Position numbers and translations under genes: made by a program. 32,646 nt of DNA from positions 1 through 32,646 of the forward strand of contig NZ_BMDS01000012.1 in assembly GCF_014635905.1 (NCBI RefSeq), written 5' to 3'. This stretch comes from Limosilactobacillus caviae (GTDB taxonomy: Bacteria > Bacillota > Bacilli > Lactobacillales > Lactobacillaceae). Of the stretch, positions 1 to 5,231 are shown in pieces (position 1 is the stretch's first letter; the number at the start of each line of letters is the position of its first letter). Under the pieces are notes generated by a model. That model was not told where the DNA came from. It did not search any database and saw nothing but the letters and a program-made list of their open reading frames with translations.

Positions 1-69
1 AAGTTAAGCTTCAACACGCCGAAAGTAGTTGGGGGATCGCTCCCTGCGAGGATAGGACGTTGCCACGCT
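1..69 (+). rRNA. rrf: 5S ribosomal RNA, 3' part
   Basis: The first ~69 bases match the 3' end of a lactobacillar 5S rRNA: the conserved run around the CGCCGAAAGTAGTTGGGGG segment and the closing GCCACGC end. The 5' half lies outside the window. It is followed by tRNA genes on the same strand, the usual 3' end of a Firmicutes rrn operon. The exact 3' end is approximate by a base or two. Confidence 0.9.
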
Positions 70-74
70 AAATC

Positions 75-110
75 AAGCTTTGGCACCTGGTCTTAATTGT
101 GCCGGGGCTT
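75..110 (+). other. Hairpin in the 5S-tRNA spacer
   Basis: AAGCTTTGGCAC (75-86) can pair with GTGCCGGGGCTT (99-110) as a 12-bp stem with three G-T pairs and a 12-nt loop. No T-tract follows, so it is more likely an RNA-processing stem in the rRNA-tRNA precursor than a terminator. Pairing is seen directly; the role is inferred. Confidence 0.5.
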
Positions 111-117
111 GGATACT

Positions 118-209
118 GGAGAGTTGTCCGAGCTGGCCGAAGGAGCATCATTGGAAATGATGTATACGGGTTAAAGCCTGTATCAAGGGTTCGAATCCCT
201 TACTCTCCG
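118..209 (+). tRNA. tRNA-Ser (GGA)
   Basis: Acceptor GGAGAGT pairs with ACTCTCC, discriminator G. The anticodon stem CATCA/TGATG encloses loop TTGGAAA, giving anticodon GGA. The long variable arm is typical of class II serine tRNA. CCA is not encoded. First tRNA after the 5S gene. Confidence 0.95.
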
Positions 210-217
210 TTATTTAT

Positions 218-289
218 GACCCGTTAGTCAAGTGGTTAAGACACCAGCCTTTCACGCTGGTATCGTGGGTTCAAATCCCGCACGGGTCA
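218..289 (+). tRNA. tRNA-Glu (TTC)
   Basis: Acceptor GACCCGT pairs with ACGGGTC, discriminator A. Anticodon stem CCAGC/GCTGG encloses loop CTTTCAC, giving anticodon TTC. The T-arm is GGGTTCAAATCCC. Length 72 nt, CCA not encoded. Confidence 0.95.
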
Positions 290-294
290 CTTTT

Positions 295-367
295 GGAGGA
301 TTAGCTCAGTTGGGAGAGCATCTGCCTTACAAGCAGGGGGTCACAGGTTCGAGCCCTGTATCCTCCA
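295..367 (+). tRNA. tRNA-Val (TAC)
   Basis: Acceptor GGAGGAT pairs with ATCCTCC, discriminator A. Anticodon loop CTTACAA inside a TCTGC/GCAGG stem gives anticodon TAC. T-arm CAGGTTCGAGCCCTG. Only five bases separate it from tRNA-Glu, so they share one precursor. Confidence 0.95.
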
Positions 368-408
368 TTTACAACTTAATATGGTTGTATATTTACCCAT
401 TACACGAT

Positions 409-481
409 GGCTCGGTAGCTCAGTTGGTAGAGCAACGGATTGAAGCTCCGTGTGTCGGCGGTTCGATTCCGTCCCGCGCCA
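409..481 (+). tRNA. tRNA-Phe (GAA), acceptor-stem mismatch
   Basis: The D-arm TAGCTCAGTTGGTAGAGC and anticodon stem ACGGA/TCCGT around loop TTGAAGC (anticodon GAA) identify tRNA-Phe. The acceptor strands GGCTCGG (409-415) and CCGCGCC (474-480) leave a T412/C477 mismatch at the fourth pair; an A at 477 would restore the usual CCGAGCC. The rest of the fold looks normal. Confidence 0.9.
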
Positions 482-486
482 TTTAT

Positions 487-569
487 GGGGGAGTAGCGAA
501 GTCTGGCTAAACGCGACGGTCTGTAAAACCGTTCCTTCGGGTTCGGTGGTTCGAATCCACTCTCCCCCA
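487..569 (+). tRNA. tRNA-Tyr (GTA)
   Basis: Acceptor GGGGGAG pairs with CTCCCCC, discriminator A. Anticodon stem ACGGT/ACCGT with loop CTGTAAA gives GTA. A long variable arm (CCTTCGGGTTCGG region) fits a class II tyrosine tRNA of 83 nt. Confidence 0.95.
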
Positions 570-576
570 TTTTTAT

Positions 577-647
577 AGGGATATAGTTAAACGGTATAAC
601 TACGGTCTCCAAAACCGTCATTGTGGGTTCGATTCCTACTATCCCTG
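577..647 (+). tRNA. tRNA-Trp (CCA)
   Basis: Acceptor AGGGATA pairs with TATCCCT, discriminator G. Anticodon stem ACGGT/ACCGT with loop CTCCAAA gives anticodon CCA. Length 71 nt. Confidence 0.95.
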
Positions 648-663
648 CTTAACTGAATATTTT

Positions 664-739
664 GGCGGTATTGGTGAAGTTTGGTTAACACACCGGTTTG
701 TGGGTCCGGCACGCGTGGGTTCGAATCCCACATACCGCC
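664..739 (+). tRNA. tRNA-His (GTG)
   Basis: An eight-pair acceptor, GGCGGTAT (664-671) with ATACCGCC (732-739), shows the extra G-1:C73 pair diagnostic of histidine tRNA. Anticodon loop TTGTGGG gives GTG. The pair closing the anticodon loop is T-T rather than a Watson-Crick pair, a minor deviation. Confidence 0.93.
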
Positions 740-775
740 CTTTTGATTAGGTTAATTACTTAATCTTAACTATTT

Positions 776-846
<71 letters not shown>

Positions 847-860
847 TTTAGTTAGCTGAT

Positions 861-945
861 GCCTCTGTGGCGGAATTGGCAGACGCGCTGGACTCAAAAT
901 CCAGTTCCCGTTGAGGGAGTGTGGGTTCGACCCCCACCGGAGGCA
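861..945 (+). tRNA. tRNA-Leu (CAA), last of the cluster
   Basis: Acceptor GCCTCTG pairs with CGGAGGC (one T-G), discriminator A. Anticodon stem CTGGA/TCCAG with loop CTCAAAA gives CAA. The long variable arm (TTCCCGTTGAGGGAG) fits class II leucine tRNA. It is the last host gene before the integrase, so its 3' half or the sequence just after it is the most likely attachment region. attR is outside the window, so the crossover core cannot be fixed. Confidence 0.95.
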
Positions 946-985
946 TACTATTGCTTTCGTACAAAAGTGTCAGCTAAGCTAATGA

Positions 986-1028
986 AATAGGAGAAAGCTT
1001 GTTAAATCAGGCTTCCTCCTATTTTTTT
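986..1028 (+). terminator. Intrinsic terminator of the rRNA/tRNA operon
   Basis: AATAGGAG...CTCCTATT forms a strong stem, extended inward by AAGC/GCTT across an A-C mismatch, and runs into a T7 tract. It lies 40 bases after tRNA-Leu, pointing with the tRNA operon. Confidence 0.85.
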
Positions 1029-1083
1029 GGTTTAAATTGTTAAGTATTTGAAATAGTGTAAAATGGTATGAATTTGTAGACTT

Positions 1084-1104
1084 GGGACACAAACGGGACA
1101 CAAC
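1084..1104. repeat. Tandem GGGACACAAAC / GGGACACAAC repeat
   Basis: Two adjacent near-identical 10-11 bp units (1084-1094 and 1095-1104) lie six bases past the integrase stop codon, between int and the host tRNA operon. Tyrosine integrases of Gram-positive phages use short arm-type direct repeats flanking the att core, so these are candidate arm sites. The repeat is seen; the role is inferred. Confidence 0.45.
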
Positions 1105-1109
1105 TTTTT

Positions 1110-2234
1110 TTACATTTGATTTAGTACAGAGATTATTTTATCGTTGCTCTTTTGTCGATATTCATCAATTAAATAAGCATAGGTATCAGTTGTTGTTGAT
1201 ATATTATTATGTCCTAATCTTTTACTAATGACATAAAGATCTATATCATTAGCGAGTAGTAGGGCAACATGACTATGTCGCAAACTATGAAAATGGAAAT
1301 TATCTTTTTCTATATGAAGCTCAGACATTATTTCATGTAATTTTTCGTTGAGTGGTCCACTTGTAGGAATAGTTCCAAACTGATTCATAAAAACAAGATT
1401 ACTTGGTGCGTTGATTTTTAATCTATGTAGTAATTGAAGAAGTTTTTGATTTACTTTAATCTTGCGAACTGATGACTCGTTTTTAGTTGGTTTAAAACGA
1501 TGAGTCTTGAAATGCTCGTCAGTTTCGCCTTTATCTTTTGTTTCTTTCCAAGCTTTATCAATATTGATAATATGATGAATAAAATCGATATCATTCCACG
1601 TCAAAGCCTGTATTTCTTCTTTACGCATACCGGTATAAATTGCGGTGACTATCATGTACCGACTAGTATATCTTCTATTGGTTATACCATTAATTGTTTG
1701 ATTAAGGATTTGTTTAATCTCTTTTATATTGGGGTATTCAACATTTAGTGAACGATCCTTATCCGCAGTAAGAGATATATTCTGGGTAAAATCCTTAGTG
1801 ATATAATCATCAAGAATTGCTGATTTAACACAGGACCTAATTATTGAATTTAATTTTTTTACGCTAGATGGAGCGTGATTACTTCCATATTGATTAATAA
1901 ACTTTTGGTAATGAGTCCTTTTAATTTCCTTAATATTAGTCTTGTTGAAGTAACTTTCTAGTCGTTTGCCAACATTATTATAACGATTTAGTGTTTTACT
2001 ACTTAGTTTTGGTTCTTTGTAGGTTTTGACCCATTCCCAATAATAGTCTGTCAAACTTATGGTTTTACTAATATCTAATCCATTATTTAACGCCATTTGT
2101 TTTTCAAGGGCCCACTGTTTTGCGAGTGCTTTAGTTGTAAATCCATCTTGTGATTTTGAATGCCTTTTCCCATCAGAATCATACCAACGGATACGAGCAC
2201 TCCAATGATTACTTCGTTTAAATATTTGAGCCAT
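1110..2234 (-). CDS. int: Phage tyrosine integrase
   Basis: A 374-aa site-specific tyrosine recombinase that integrates and excises the prophage. The N-terminal part (1-60) is an AP2-like arm-binding domain (HWSARIRWYDSDGKRH), 61-150 is the SAM-like core-binding domain, and the catalytic domain carries R204 (TGMRKEE), H316-x-x-R319 (HSLRH), H342 (LGHNN) and the nucleophile Y352 (DTYAY). The start at 2234 is chosen over an upstream in-frame ATG at 2297 because GGAGGG sits just before it and the protein then begins at the family-typical MAQIFKR. It is transcribed toward the tRNA-Leu end, as usual for int beside attL. All catalytic residues are present, so the enzyme looks intact. Confidence 0.95.
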   Translation of the reverse strand: MAQIFKRSNHWSARIRWYDSDGKRHSKSQDGFTTKALAKQWALEKQMALNNGLDISKTISLTDYYWEWVKTYKEPKLSSKTLNRYNNVGKRLESYFNKTNIKEIKRTHYQKFINQYGSNHAPSSVKKLNSIIRSCVKSAILDDYITKDFTQNISLTADKDRSLNVEYPNIKEIKQILNQTINGITNRRYTSRYMIVTAIYTGMRKEEIQALTWNDIDFIHHIINIDKAWKETKDKGETDEHFKTHRFKPTKNESSVRKIKVNQKLLQLLHRLKINAPSNLVFMNQFGTIPTSGPLNEKLHEIMSELHIEKDNFHFHSLRHSHVALLLANDIDLYVISKRLGHNNISTTTDTYAYLIDEYRQKSNDKIISVLNQM

Positions 2235-2236
2235 AC

Positions 2237-2266
2237 TTGTCCCTCCATTATTAAATTGTGTATAAT
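2237..2266 (+). promoter_or_regulatory. Candidate promoter of a small plus-strand RNA
   Basis: TTGTCC (2237-2242), an 18-bp spacer and a perfect TATAAT (2261-2266) face right, away from int. The -35 overlaps the int leader on the other strand. The next features downstream are two hairpins ending in a T-tract, so the promoter would make a short RNA only. Confidence 0.4.
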
Positions 2267-2267
2267 G

Positions 2268-2350
2268 AAAGGGTTGATAATATTTGTTTGGACGCAATTA
2301 ATATCAACCCTTGGTCCACTGACAGCTGCAACTGTCGGTGGGCTTTTTTG
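2268..2350 (+). ncRNA. Candidate ~80-nt small RNA upstream of int
   Basis: Starting a few bases after the TATAAT box, the sequence contains AAGGGTTGATA (2269-2279) and its exact inverse TATCAACCCTT (2302-2312), then a second hairpin ending in T6. No RBS-led ORF fits: the only long frame starts inside the -10 box. The unit lies between int and the DUF4352 gene, antisense to any lysogeny transcript that continues into int. The AAGGGTTGATA inverted repeat could instead be a protein-binding site over the int promoter (minus-strand TTGATA-N19-TATTAT). Confidence 0.35.
2316..2349 (+). terminator. Rightward intrinsic terminator between int and DUF4352 gene
   Basis: CCACTGACAG (2316-2325) pairs with CTGTCGGTGG (2332-2341) with one T-G pair and a 6-nt loop, followed by GCTTTTTT. 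The T-tract exists only on the plus strand, although both neighbouring genes are on the minus strand. This points to a plus-strand transcript here. Confidence 0.7.
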
Positions 2351-2398
2351 TTTACTAGCTTTTTATGTCATCGAGTAGTTGGACAAATAAAATATTAG

Positions 2399-2947
2399 CT
2401 ATTGTACATTAACTTTAAACTTTGCTGCCTTCTCAGTTGAAACAAGAGGGGCAAATTGTAGTTCAATATTACCTAGCTTATTGGTACCAAATCCGGTTGT
2501 AACATCCGCTTCCTTACCAGCTGCAACTGAGTCTAAAGTGTTATCGATAGGATAAGTTTTTAGTTTAGTATTATCTGGGCCATATGCTTCTAGGTCGGTT
2601 CCAATTGGTAAATCCTCATCTGAGTTGTTCTTTACATGATAAGTAACTTTGATAACATTTGCAGGCTTATCATCAGCAAATTCATTACGTTCATCAGTTG
2701 TTTCTACAGATGTAAGGGTGTACGTTACTTTACCAACTTTTACGGTATCACCAACTTTATAGTAAGCTGTTTTTTTAGTGGATGAATTAGAAGAGTTTTC
2801 TTTTGTTCCGCCATTACTACCACTTCCCATACTTCCACCGATAGCAAGAACTAAAACAACTACAATTATCCAGAACCAAACACGTTTATAGAATGGTTTC
2901 TTTTCTACGTAAGTTTTTCCGTCTTCGCCTTGAATCTTTTTTGCCAT
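2399..2947 (-). CDS. DUF4352-type membrane-anchored protein, superinfection-exclusion candidate
   Basis: A 182-aa protein with a cytoplasmic basic N terminus, one transmembrane helix at about residues 27-41 (VWFWIIVVVLVLAIG), a Gly/Ser/Asn/Thr-rich linker, and an external beta domain from about 62 to the end that reads like DUF4352 (immunoglobulin-like; KVGDTVKVGKVTYTLTSV). There is no lipobox cysteine, so it is a membrane-anchored protein rather than a lipoprotein. The RBS GGGAGG precedes the ATG. It lies in the lysogeny cluster between int and the repressor, where temperate phages often carry superinfection-exclusion genes. That function is inferred from position and topology. Confidence 0.75.
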   Translation of the reverse strand: MAKKIQGEDGKTYVEKKPFYKRVWFWIIVVVLVLAIGGSMGSGSNGGTKENSSNSSTKKTAYYKVGDTVKVGKVTYTLTSVETTDERNEFADDKPANVIKVTYHVKNNSDEDLPIGTDLEAYGPDNTKLKTYPIDNTLDSVAAGKEADVTTGFGTNKLGNIELQFAPLVSTEKAAKFKVNVQ

Positions 2948-3008
2948 TGTAAAATGACCTCCCTAATATAATTCAGCTTTTATTGTCATCAGGGTTTGGA
3001 CAATAAGA

Positions 3009-3275
3009 CTATTTTGAATTAAGTTTGCGTAGTTGATTAATAATCTCTTGATTTTGACGCATTAAAATATAATTTTGTTCAATCATTTCTTGATAATACT
3101 GAGTTAAATACTGTGATTGCCGATCAAGAATTGGAGCAGAACCAGAAAGCTTTTTTGAAATTGCAATTTTACGCAAGGCATCATCGTATTCTTTATCCAC
3201 ATCTTGTAGATTGTTTTCATCTACAAACTTATCTACGTCTTTTTTCCAACCATCTTTTCCATTAAAAATACTCAT
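3009..3275 (-). CDS. Small unknown protein of the lysogeny module
   Basis: An 88-aa, highly charged, predicted mainly helical protein without signal or membrane segment. The C-terminal part (about 50-88) is rich in Gln, Asn, Tyr and Met and looks like an amphipathic helix or coiled coil. GAGG sits about nine bases before the ATG. It starts 11 bases after the ImmA stop and is probably co-transcribed with the repressor, so it would be expressed in the lysogen. Family not recognised. Confidence 0.7.
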   Translation of the reverse strand: MSIFNGKDGWKKDVDKFVDENNLQDVDKEYDDALRKIAISKKLSGSAPILDRQSQYLTQYYQEMIEQNYILMRQNQEIINQLRKLNSK

Positions 3276-3286
3276 TTATCTTAACC

Positions 3287-3742
3287 TCATATTTTTTCAA
3301 TTTTTACATTCTTTCGTAGATCAAACCTATAACCCTTATATGCAAAAGTTAATCCACGTTTTACCCGATAGTTATTAATTGCGTCAGTTAAATACTCAAC
3401 ATCAACATTACAGTAATCAGCAATTTCATCTAATTCCCAGAGGCCATGATTATGACAATAGATAAGTTTATCTAGGCTAACAGCTCTGGTCATTGCTAAC
3501 GAACGTGCTTTATGTTCTTGCTTTCGACTATCTACAGTATCTTCGGCAACAATATCTCCAACTGTTGTATCATAATGTGCAATTTCTTCTTGAAGGGTTT
3601 CATACATCTTGGTGCTGCTTACCGAAGGATTCAATAAAATATCGCCATCAAAATATAAGCCTGCAAGATGGTCTGGCATTTCTTGATGATAACTAATGTT
3701 TATATTAGGGTACTCACTAGCTAATTCTTCATAAGCATACAT
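3287..3742 (-). CDS. ImmA/IrrE-family metallopeptidase
   Basis: A 151-aa protein of the ImmA/IrrE (DUF955) family, known to cleave cognate XRE repressors and trigger induction in ICEBs1-like elements and phages. The zinc region reads LQEEIAHYDTTVGDI, with E53 and H56 of the motif kept and the first histidine replaced by E52, a variant found in many phage members; E76 (QEHKAR) may be the downstream ligand. The ATG at 3742 is chosen over a GTG at 3751 because GGAAG lies eight bases before it. It follows the repressor by five bases, so the two are translated as a pair. Confidence 0.85.
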   Translation of the reverse strand: MYAYEELASEYPNINISYHQEMPDHLAGLYFDGDILLNPSVSSTKMYETLQEEIAHYDTTVGDIVAEDTVDSRKQEHKARSLAMTRAVSLDKLIYCHNHGLWELDEIADYCNVDVEYLTDAINNYRVKRGLTFAYKGYRFDLRKNVKIEKI

Positions 3743-3747
3743 ACATA

Positions 3748-4080
3748 TCACTTCCGAGCCTTTTTCAAATTTTCGATAAAATTAATAATTTGCTGGCGTT
3801 CTTCTTCTGGGGTGTCGTCGTCAATATGAGCAGCTATAGTAGTAGCTGCTGTGTTTTCTTTATGAGGACGTTCTACTAACTCAGCTTTGCTTACACCAAA
3901 ATAATTTGCCATCATTTCAATTTTATCGATTCTTGGATACGTTTCACCTTGAAGCCATGCGGACAGGGTAGTGTAACTGAATCCTAAATCAGCAGCAAGT
4001 TTGCGACGTGACACCCCATGACTGTCCATAAGTCTTTGGATGTTTTTCGCCATAATTTCTTTGTTTCCTAAATCACTCAT
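3748..4080 (-). CDS. XRE-family CI-like repressor, short form
   Basis: A 110-aa repressor with a helix-turn-helix at about residues 10-65 (NIQRLMDSHGVSRRKLAADLGFSYTTLSAWLQG) and a short acidic/basic tail (DDDTPEEERQQIINFIENLKKARK). It lacks the S24 peptidase domain of lambda CI, so it cannot self-cleave on RecA activation; the ImmA-type gene just downstream probably inactivates it. GAGAGG lies nine bases before the ATG. It is divergent from cro and should bind the 19-bp operators in the intergenic region, repressing early transcription in the lysogen. Confidence 0.88.
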   Translation of the reverse strand: MSDLGNKEIMAKNIQRLMDSHGVSRRKLAADLGFSYTTLSAWLQGETYPRIDKIEMMANYFGVSKAELVERPHKENTAATTIAAHIDDDTPEEERQQIINFIENLKKARK

Positions 4081-4109
4081 ACCGAATGGCCTCTCTTCTT
4101 ATTATCTGT

Positions 4110-4138
4110 ATATTAGTTATTGTACACTAAAACGGTAA
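4110..4138 (-). promoter_or_regulatory. Candidate leftward (repressor) promoter PL
   Basis: On the minus strand TTACCG (4138-4133), a 17-bp spacer and TAATAT (4115-4110) precede the repressor start. The -35 is weak (three of six matches). The leftmost operator (4121-4139) covers the -35 and spacer, so the repressor or Cro would control its synthesis. Confidence 0.5.
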
Positions 4139-4139
4139 T
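4121..4139. promoter_or_regulatory. Operator 1 (degenerate 19-mer)
   Basis: TGTACACTAAAACGGTAAT: the right half GGTAAT matches the other operators, the left half TGTACA differs from ATTACA at two positions. It overlaps the leftward promoter. It is the weakest match of the four sites, suggesting a lower-affinity autoregulatory site. Confidence 0.5.
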
Positions 4140-4162
4140 AAAATCCTCTTTTTTTACAATAA

Positions 4163-4181
4163 ATTACATTTTTTCGGTAAT
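4163..4181. promoter_or_regulatory. Operator 2 (19-mer)
   Basis: ATTACATTTTTTCGGTAAT: half-site ATTACA and imperfect inverse GGTAAT around a 7-bp centre, midway between the divergent promoters. Its centre is 30 bp from operator 3, about three helical turns, which would allow cooperative binding on one DNA face. Confidence 0.65.
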
Positions 4182-4187
4182 TTATTA

Positions 4188-4216
4188 TTGACATTACATT
4201 TTAACTGTAATAATAT
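4188..4216 (+). promoter_or_regulatory. Rightward early promoter PR
   Basis: A consensus TTGACA (4188-4193), a 17-bp spacer and TAATAT (4211-4216) lie 27 bases before the cro ATG. The spacer is almost entirely filled by operator 3 (4193-4211), the arrangement expected for direct repression by occlusion. Confidence 0.85.
4193..4211. promoter_or_regulatory. Operator 3 (19-mer) within PR
   Basis: ATTACATTTTAACTGTAAT has perfect inverted half-sites ATTACA/TGTAAT around a 7-bp centre, placed exactly between the -35 and -10 of the rightward promoter. It should be the main site for shutting off the early operon. Confidence 0.8.
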
Positions 4217-4242
4217 TGTTGGTGTTGAAAGGAGGTTAAGCA

Positions 4243-4446
4243 ATGAAGTTAACATTAAAAGCACTCCGCGTAAACGAAAATCTAACGCAAGAAGAAGCCG
4301 CTAAAAAGGTTGGCGTAAGTAAGTATACGTGGGCAAATTACGAGATTGGGAAAACTTATCCTGATGTTCCAACTATCAAAGCTATTGAGCAAGCGTTTAA
4401 TGTCAAATATAATGACATTCTTTTTTTACCGAATATTACAGTTTAA
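4243..4446 (+). CDS. Cro-like XRE regulator
   Basis: A 67-aa protein that is essentially one helix-turn-helix domain (LTQEEAAKKVGVSKYTWANYEIGKTYPDVPTIKAI), the first gene of the rightward early operon. An AAGGAGG sequence lies eight bases before the ATG. By position and size it is the Cro counterpart of the divergent repressor and would bind the same 19-bp operators, one of which overlaps its own 3' end. Function is inferred from synteny; the domain is clear. Confidence 0.9.
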   Translation: MKLTLKALRVNENLTQEEAAKKVGVSKYTWANYEIGKTYPDVPTIKAIEQAFNVKYNDILFLPNITV

Positions 4447-4453
4447 ATGTAAT
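4435..4453. promoter_or_regulatory. Operator 4 (19-mer) overlapping the cro stop codon
   Basis: ATTACAGTTTAAATGTAAT has perfect inverted half-sites and matches operator 3 except at two centre positions. It spans the last codons and stop of cro, about 230 bp from operator 3. Such a distant intragenic site could support DNA looping or act as a roadblock to early transcription. Confidence 0.7.
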
Positions 4454-4473
4454 TAATGAAAGGCGGAGATTAA

Positions 4474-4542
4474 TTGCAACACATTGATTCAGAAGTTCAA
4501 CGTAGATTTGAACTCTTACAAAAAAGAGTATCCGGACATTAA
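4474..4542 (+). CDS. Possible 22-aa ORF after cro
   Basis: A short frame beginning with TTG eight bases after GGCGGAG and coding for a polar peptide (LQHIDSEVQRRFELLQKRVSG). It overlaps the 3' end of the opposite-strand ORF at 4516-4689, so probably only one of the two is important. Family unknown. Support is an RBS and position only. Confidence 0.3.
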   Translation: MQHIDSEVQRRFELLQKRVSGH

Positions 4543-4689
4543 GTTCCGATGAGCAGGAGCAAGTGATTCTGTAATTCGTTGCTGCGTTTGGGAAGCTTGT
4601 CGCATTGCTTCATAAGCTTCTGGCGGAATGCTATTTACAATGCGAGTACTAGCTGCAAGAGCTTCCTCATAACTGTAATGAGTAGTAAT
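4516..4689 (-). CDS. Minus-strand small protein inside the early operon, ATT start
   Basis: A frame of about 57 aa on the strand opposite the early operon (HYSYEEALAASTRIVNSI...). It lacks ATG/GTG/TTG at a proper distance: a GTG at 4698 overlaps the Shine-Dalgarno itself. A perfect AAAGGAGGTGA lies eight bases before an ATT codon at 4689, so initiation at ATT is proposed. A plausible promoter (TTAATA-N17-TAAAAT, minus strand 4751-4723) precedes it. The peptide is amphipathic, Ala/Ser/Gln-rich, with no membrane segment. Function unknown; low expression or antisense control of cro-DUF771 transcripts are possible. Confidence 0.45.
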   Translation of the reverse strand: MTTHYSYEEALAASTRIVNSIPPEAYEAMRQASQTQQRITESLAPAHRNLMSGYSFL

Positions 4690-4722
4690 AGTAGTCACCT
4701 CCTTTCGTGAGGGGATGCAATT

Positions 4723-4751
4723 ATTTTATCAAAAAAGGACGGTGTTATTAA
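4723..4751 (-). promoter_or_regulatory. Candidate minus-strand promoter for the 4516-4689 ORF
   Basis: Reading leftward: TTAATA (4751-4746), 17-bp spacer, TAAAAT (4728-4723). The predicted start lies near 4716, giving a leader of about 27 nt containing AAAGGAGGTGA. It overlaps the start codon of the DUF771 gene on the plus strand. Confidence 0.35.
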
Positions 4752-5077
4752 TGCAAGCTTTATTAGACGAGCAAGATTACCAAACGATTACTGATGAAGT
4801 GCTTAGACGAATTAAGGAACGATACACCTTGGTTCCTAAAAGCCATAATCAAATTGGCGATTGGGTCGGTATTCAAGAATTTACTAATTTGTTGCCTGTC
4901 AAAAAGGACAAGGAGTGGGTAAGGATGTTTATCTTATCGATTCCGGCGTTTAAAAATTGGGTAATCAATTTGAATGCGGGGAGTGGTTACCCAACTAGGG
5001 TGAATAAAACTGAAGCAATGGCTTGGATAAAAGATCACCGAGCCGAGATTGATTGGAATCAGTCTTTACCACGTTAG
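4751..5077 (+). CDS. DUF771-type phage protein
   Basis: A 108-aa protein resembling the DUF771 family of lactic-acid-bacterium phages, an excisionase-like, winged-helix type DNA-binding group found just after cro. The central motif IGDWVGIQEFTNLLPVKKDKEWVRMFIL and the C-terminal NAGSGYPTRVNKTEAMAWIKDH fit that family. The ATG at 4751 is chosen because AAAGGACGG precedes it; the same frame is open further upstream. It may act as excisionase or as an early regulator; no direct evidence for either. Confidence 0.75.
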   Translation: MQALLDEQDYQTITDEVLRRIKERYTLVPKSHNQIGDWVGIQEFTNLLPVKKDKEWVRMFILSIPAFKNWVINLNAGSGYPTRVNKTEAMAWIKDHRAEIDWNQSLPR

Positions 5078-5088
5078 GAGGTGACTAG

Positions 5089-5217
5089 ATGGCATTGCTA
5101 ATTGGATTACCAATATTAATTATTGCGCTGTGTTTATTGTATGCGGTGATTTACAGCTTACTTTATGAACGGAATGAACCACTGCTATTAAAGCCAAAAT
5201 ATCGGAAGAAACATTGA
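5089..5217 (+). CDS. Small single-pass membrane protein (42 aa)
   Basis: A 42-aa protein: hydrophobic residues 3-25 (LLIGLPILIIALCLLYAVIY) form one transmembrane helix, followed by a basic tail ending KPKYRKKH. TTAGGAGGTGACTAG gives a strong RBS right before the ATG. It starts 12 bases after the DUF771 gene and ends 14 bases before the next ATG. Tail charge suggests N-out/C-in topology. No family recognised. Confidence 0.65.
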   Translation: MALLIGLPILIIALCLLYAVIYSLLYERNEPLLLKPKYRKKH

Positions 5218-5231
5218 AAGGAGGTGAAGGG

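Noticed and set aside
232-621. Open frames on both strands across the tRNA cluster
   Set aside because: They coincide with well-folded tRNA genes; no RBS and composition dictated by tRNA stems.
2160-2378. Plus-strand ORF ending in a hydrophobic 37-residue stretch, possible type I toxin
   Set aside because: The inner ATG (2265) lies within the TATAAT box and the terminator hairpin is in the middle of the frame, so no full message could be made from the visible promoter.
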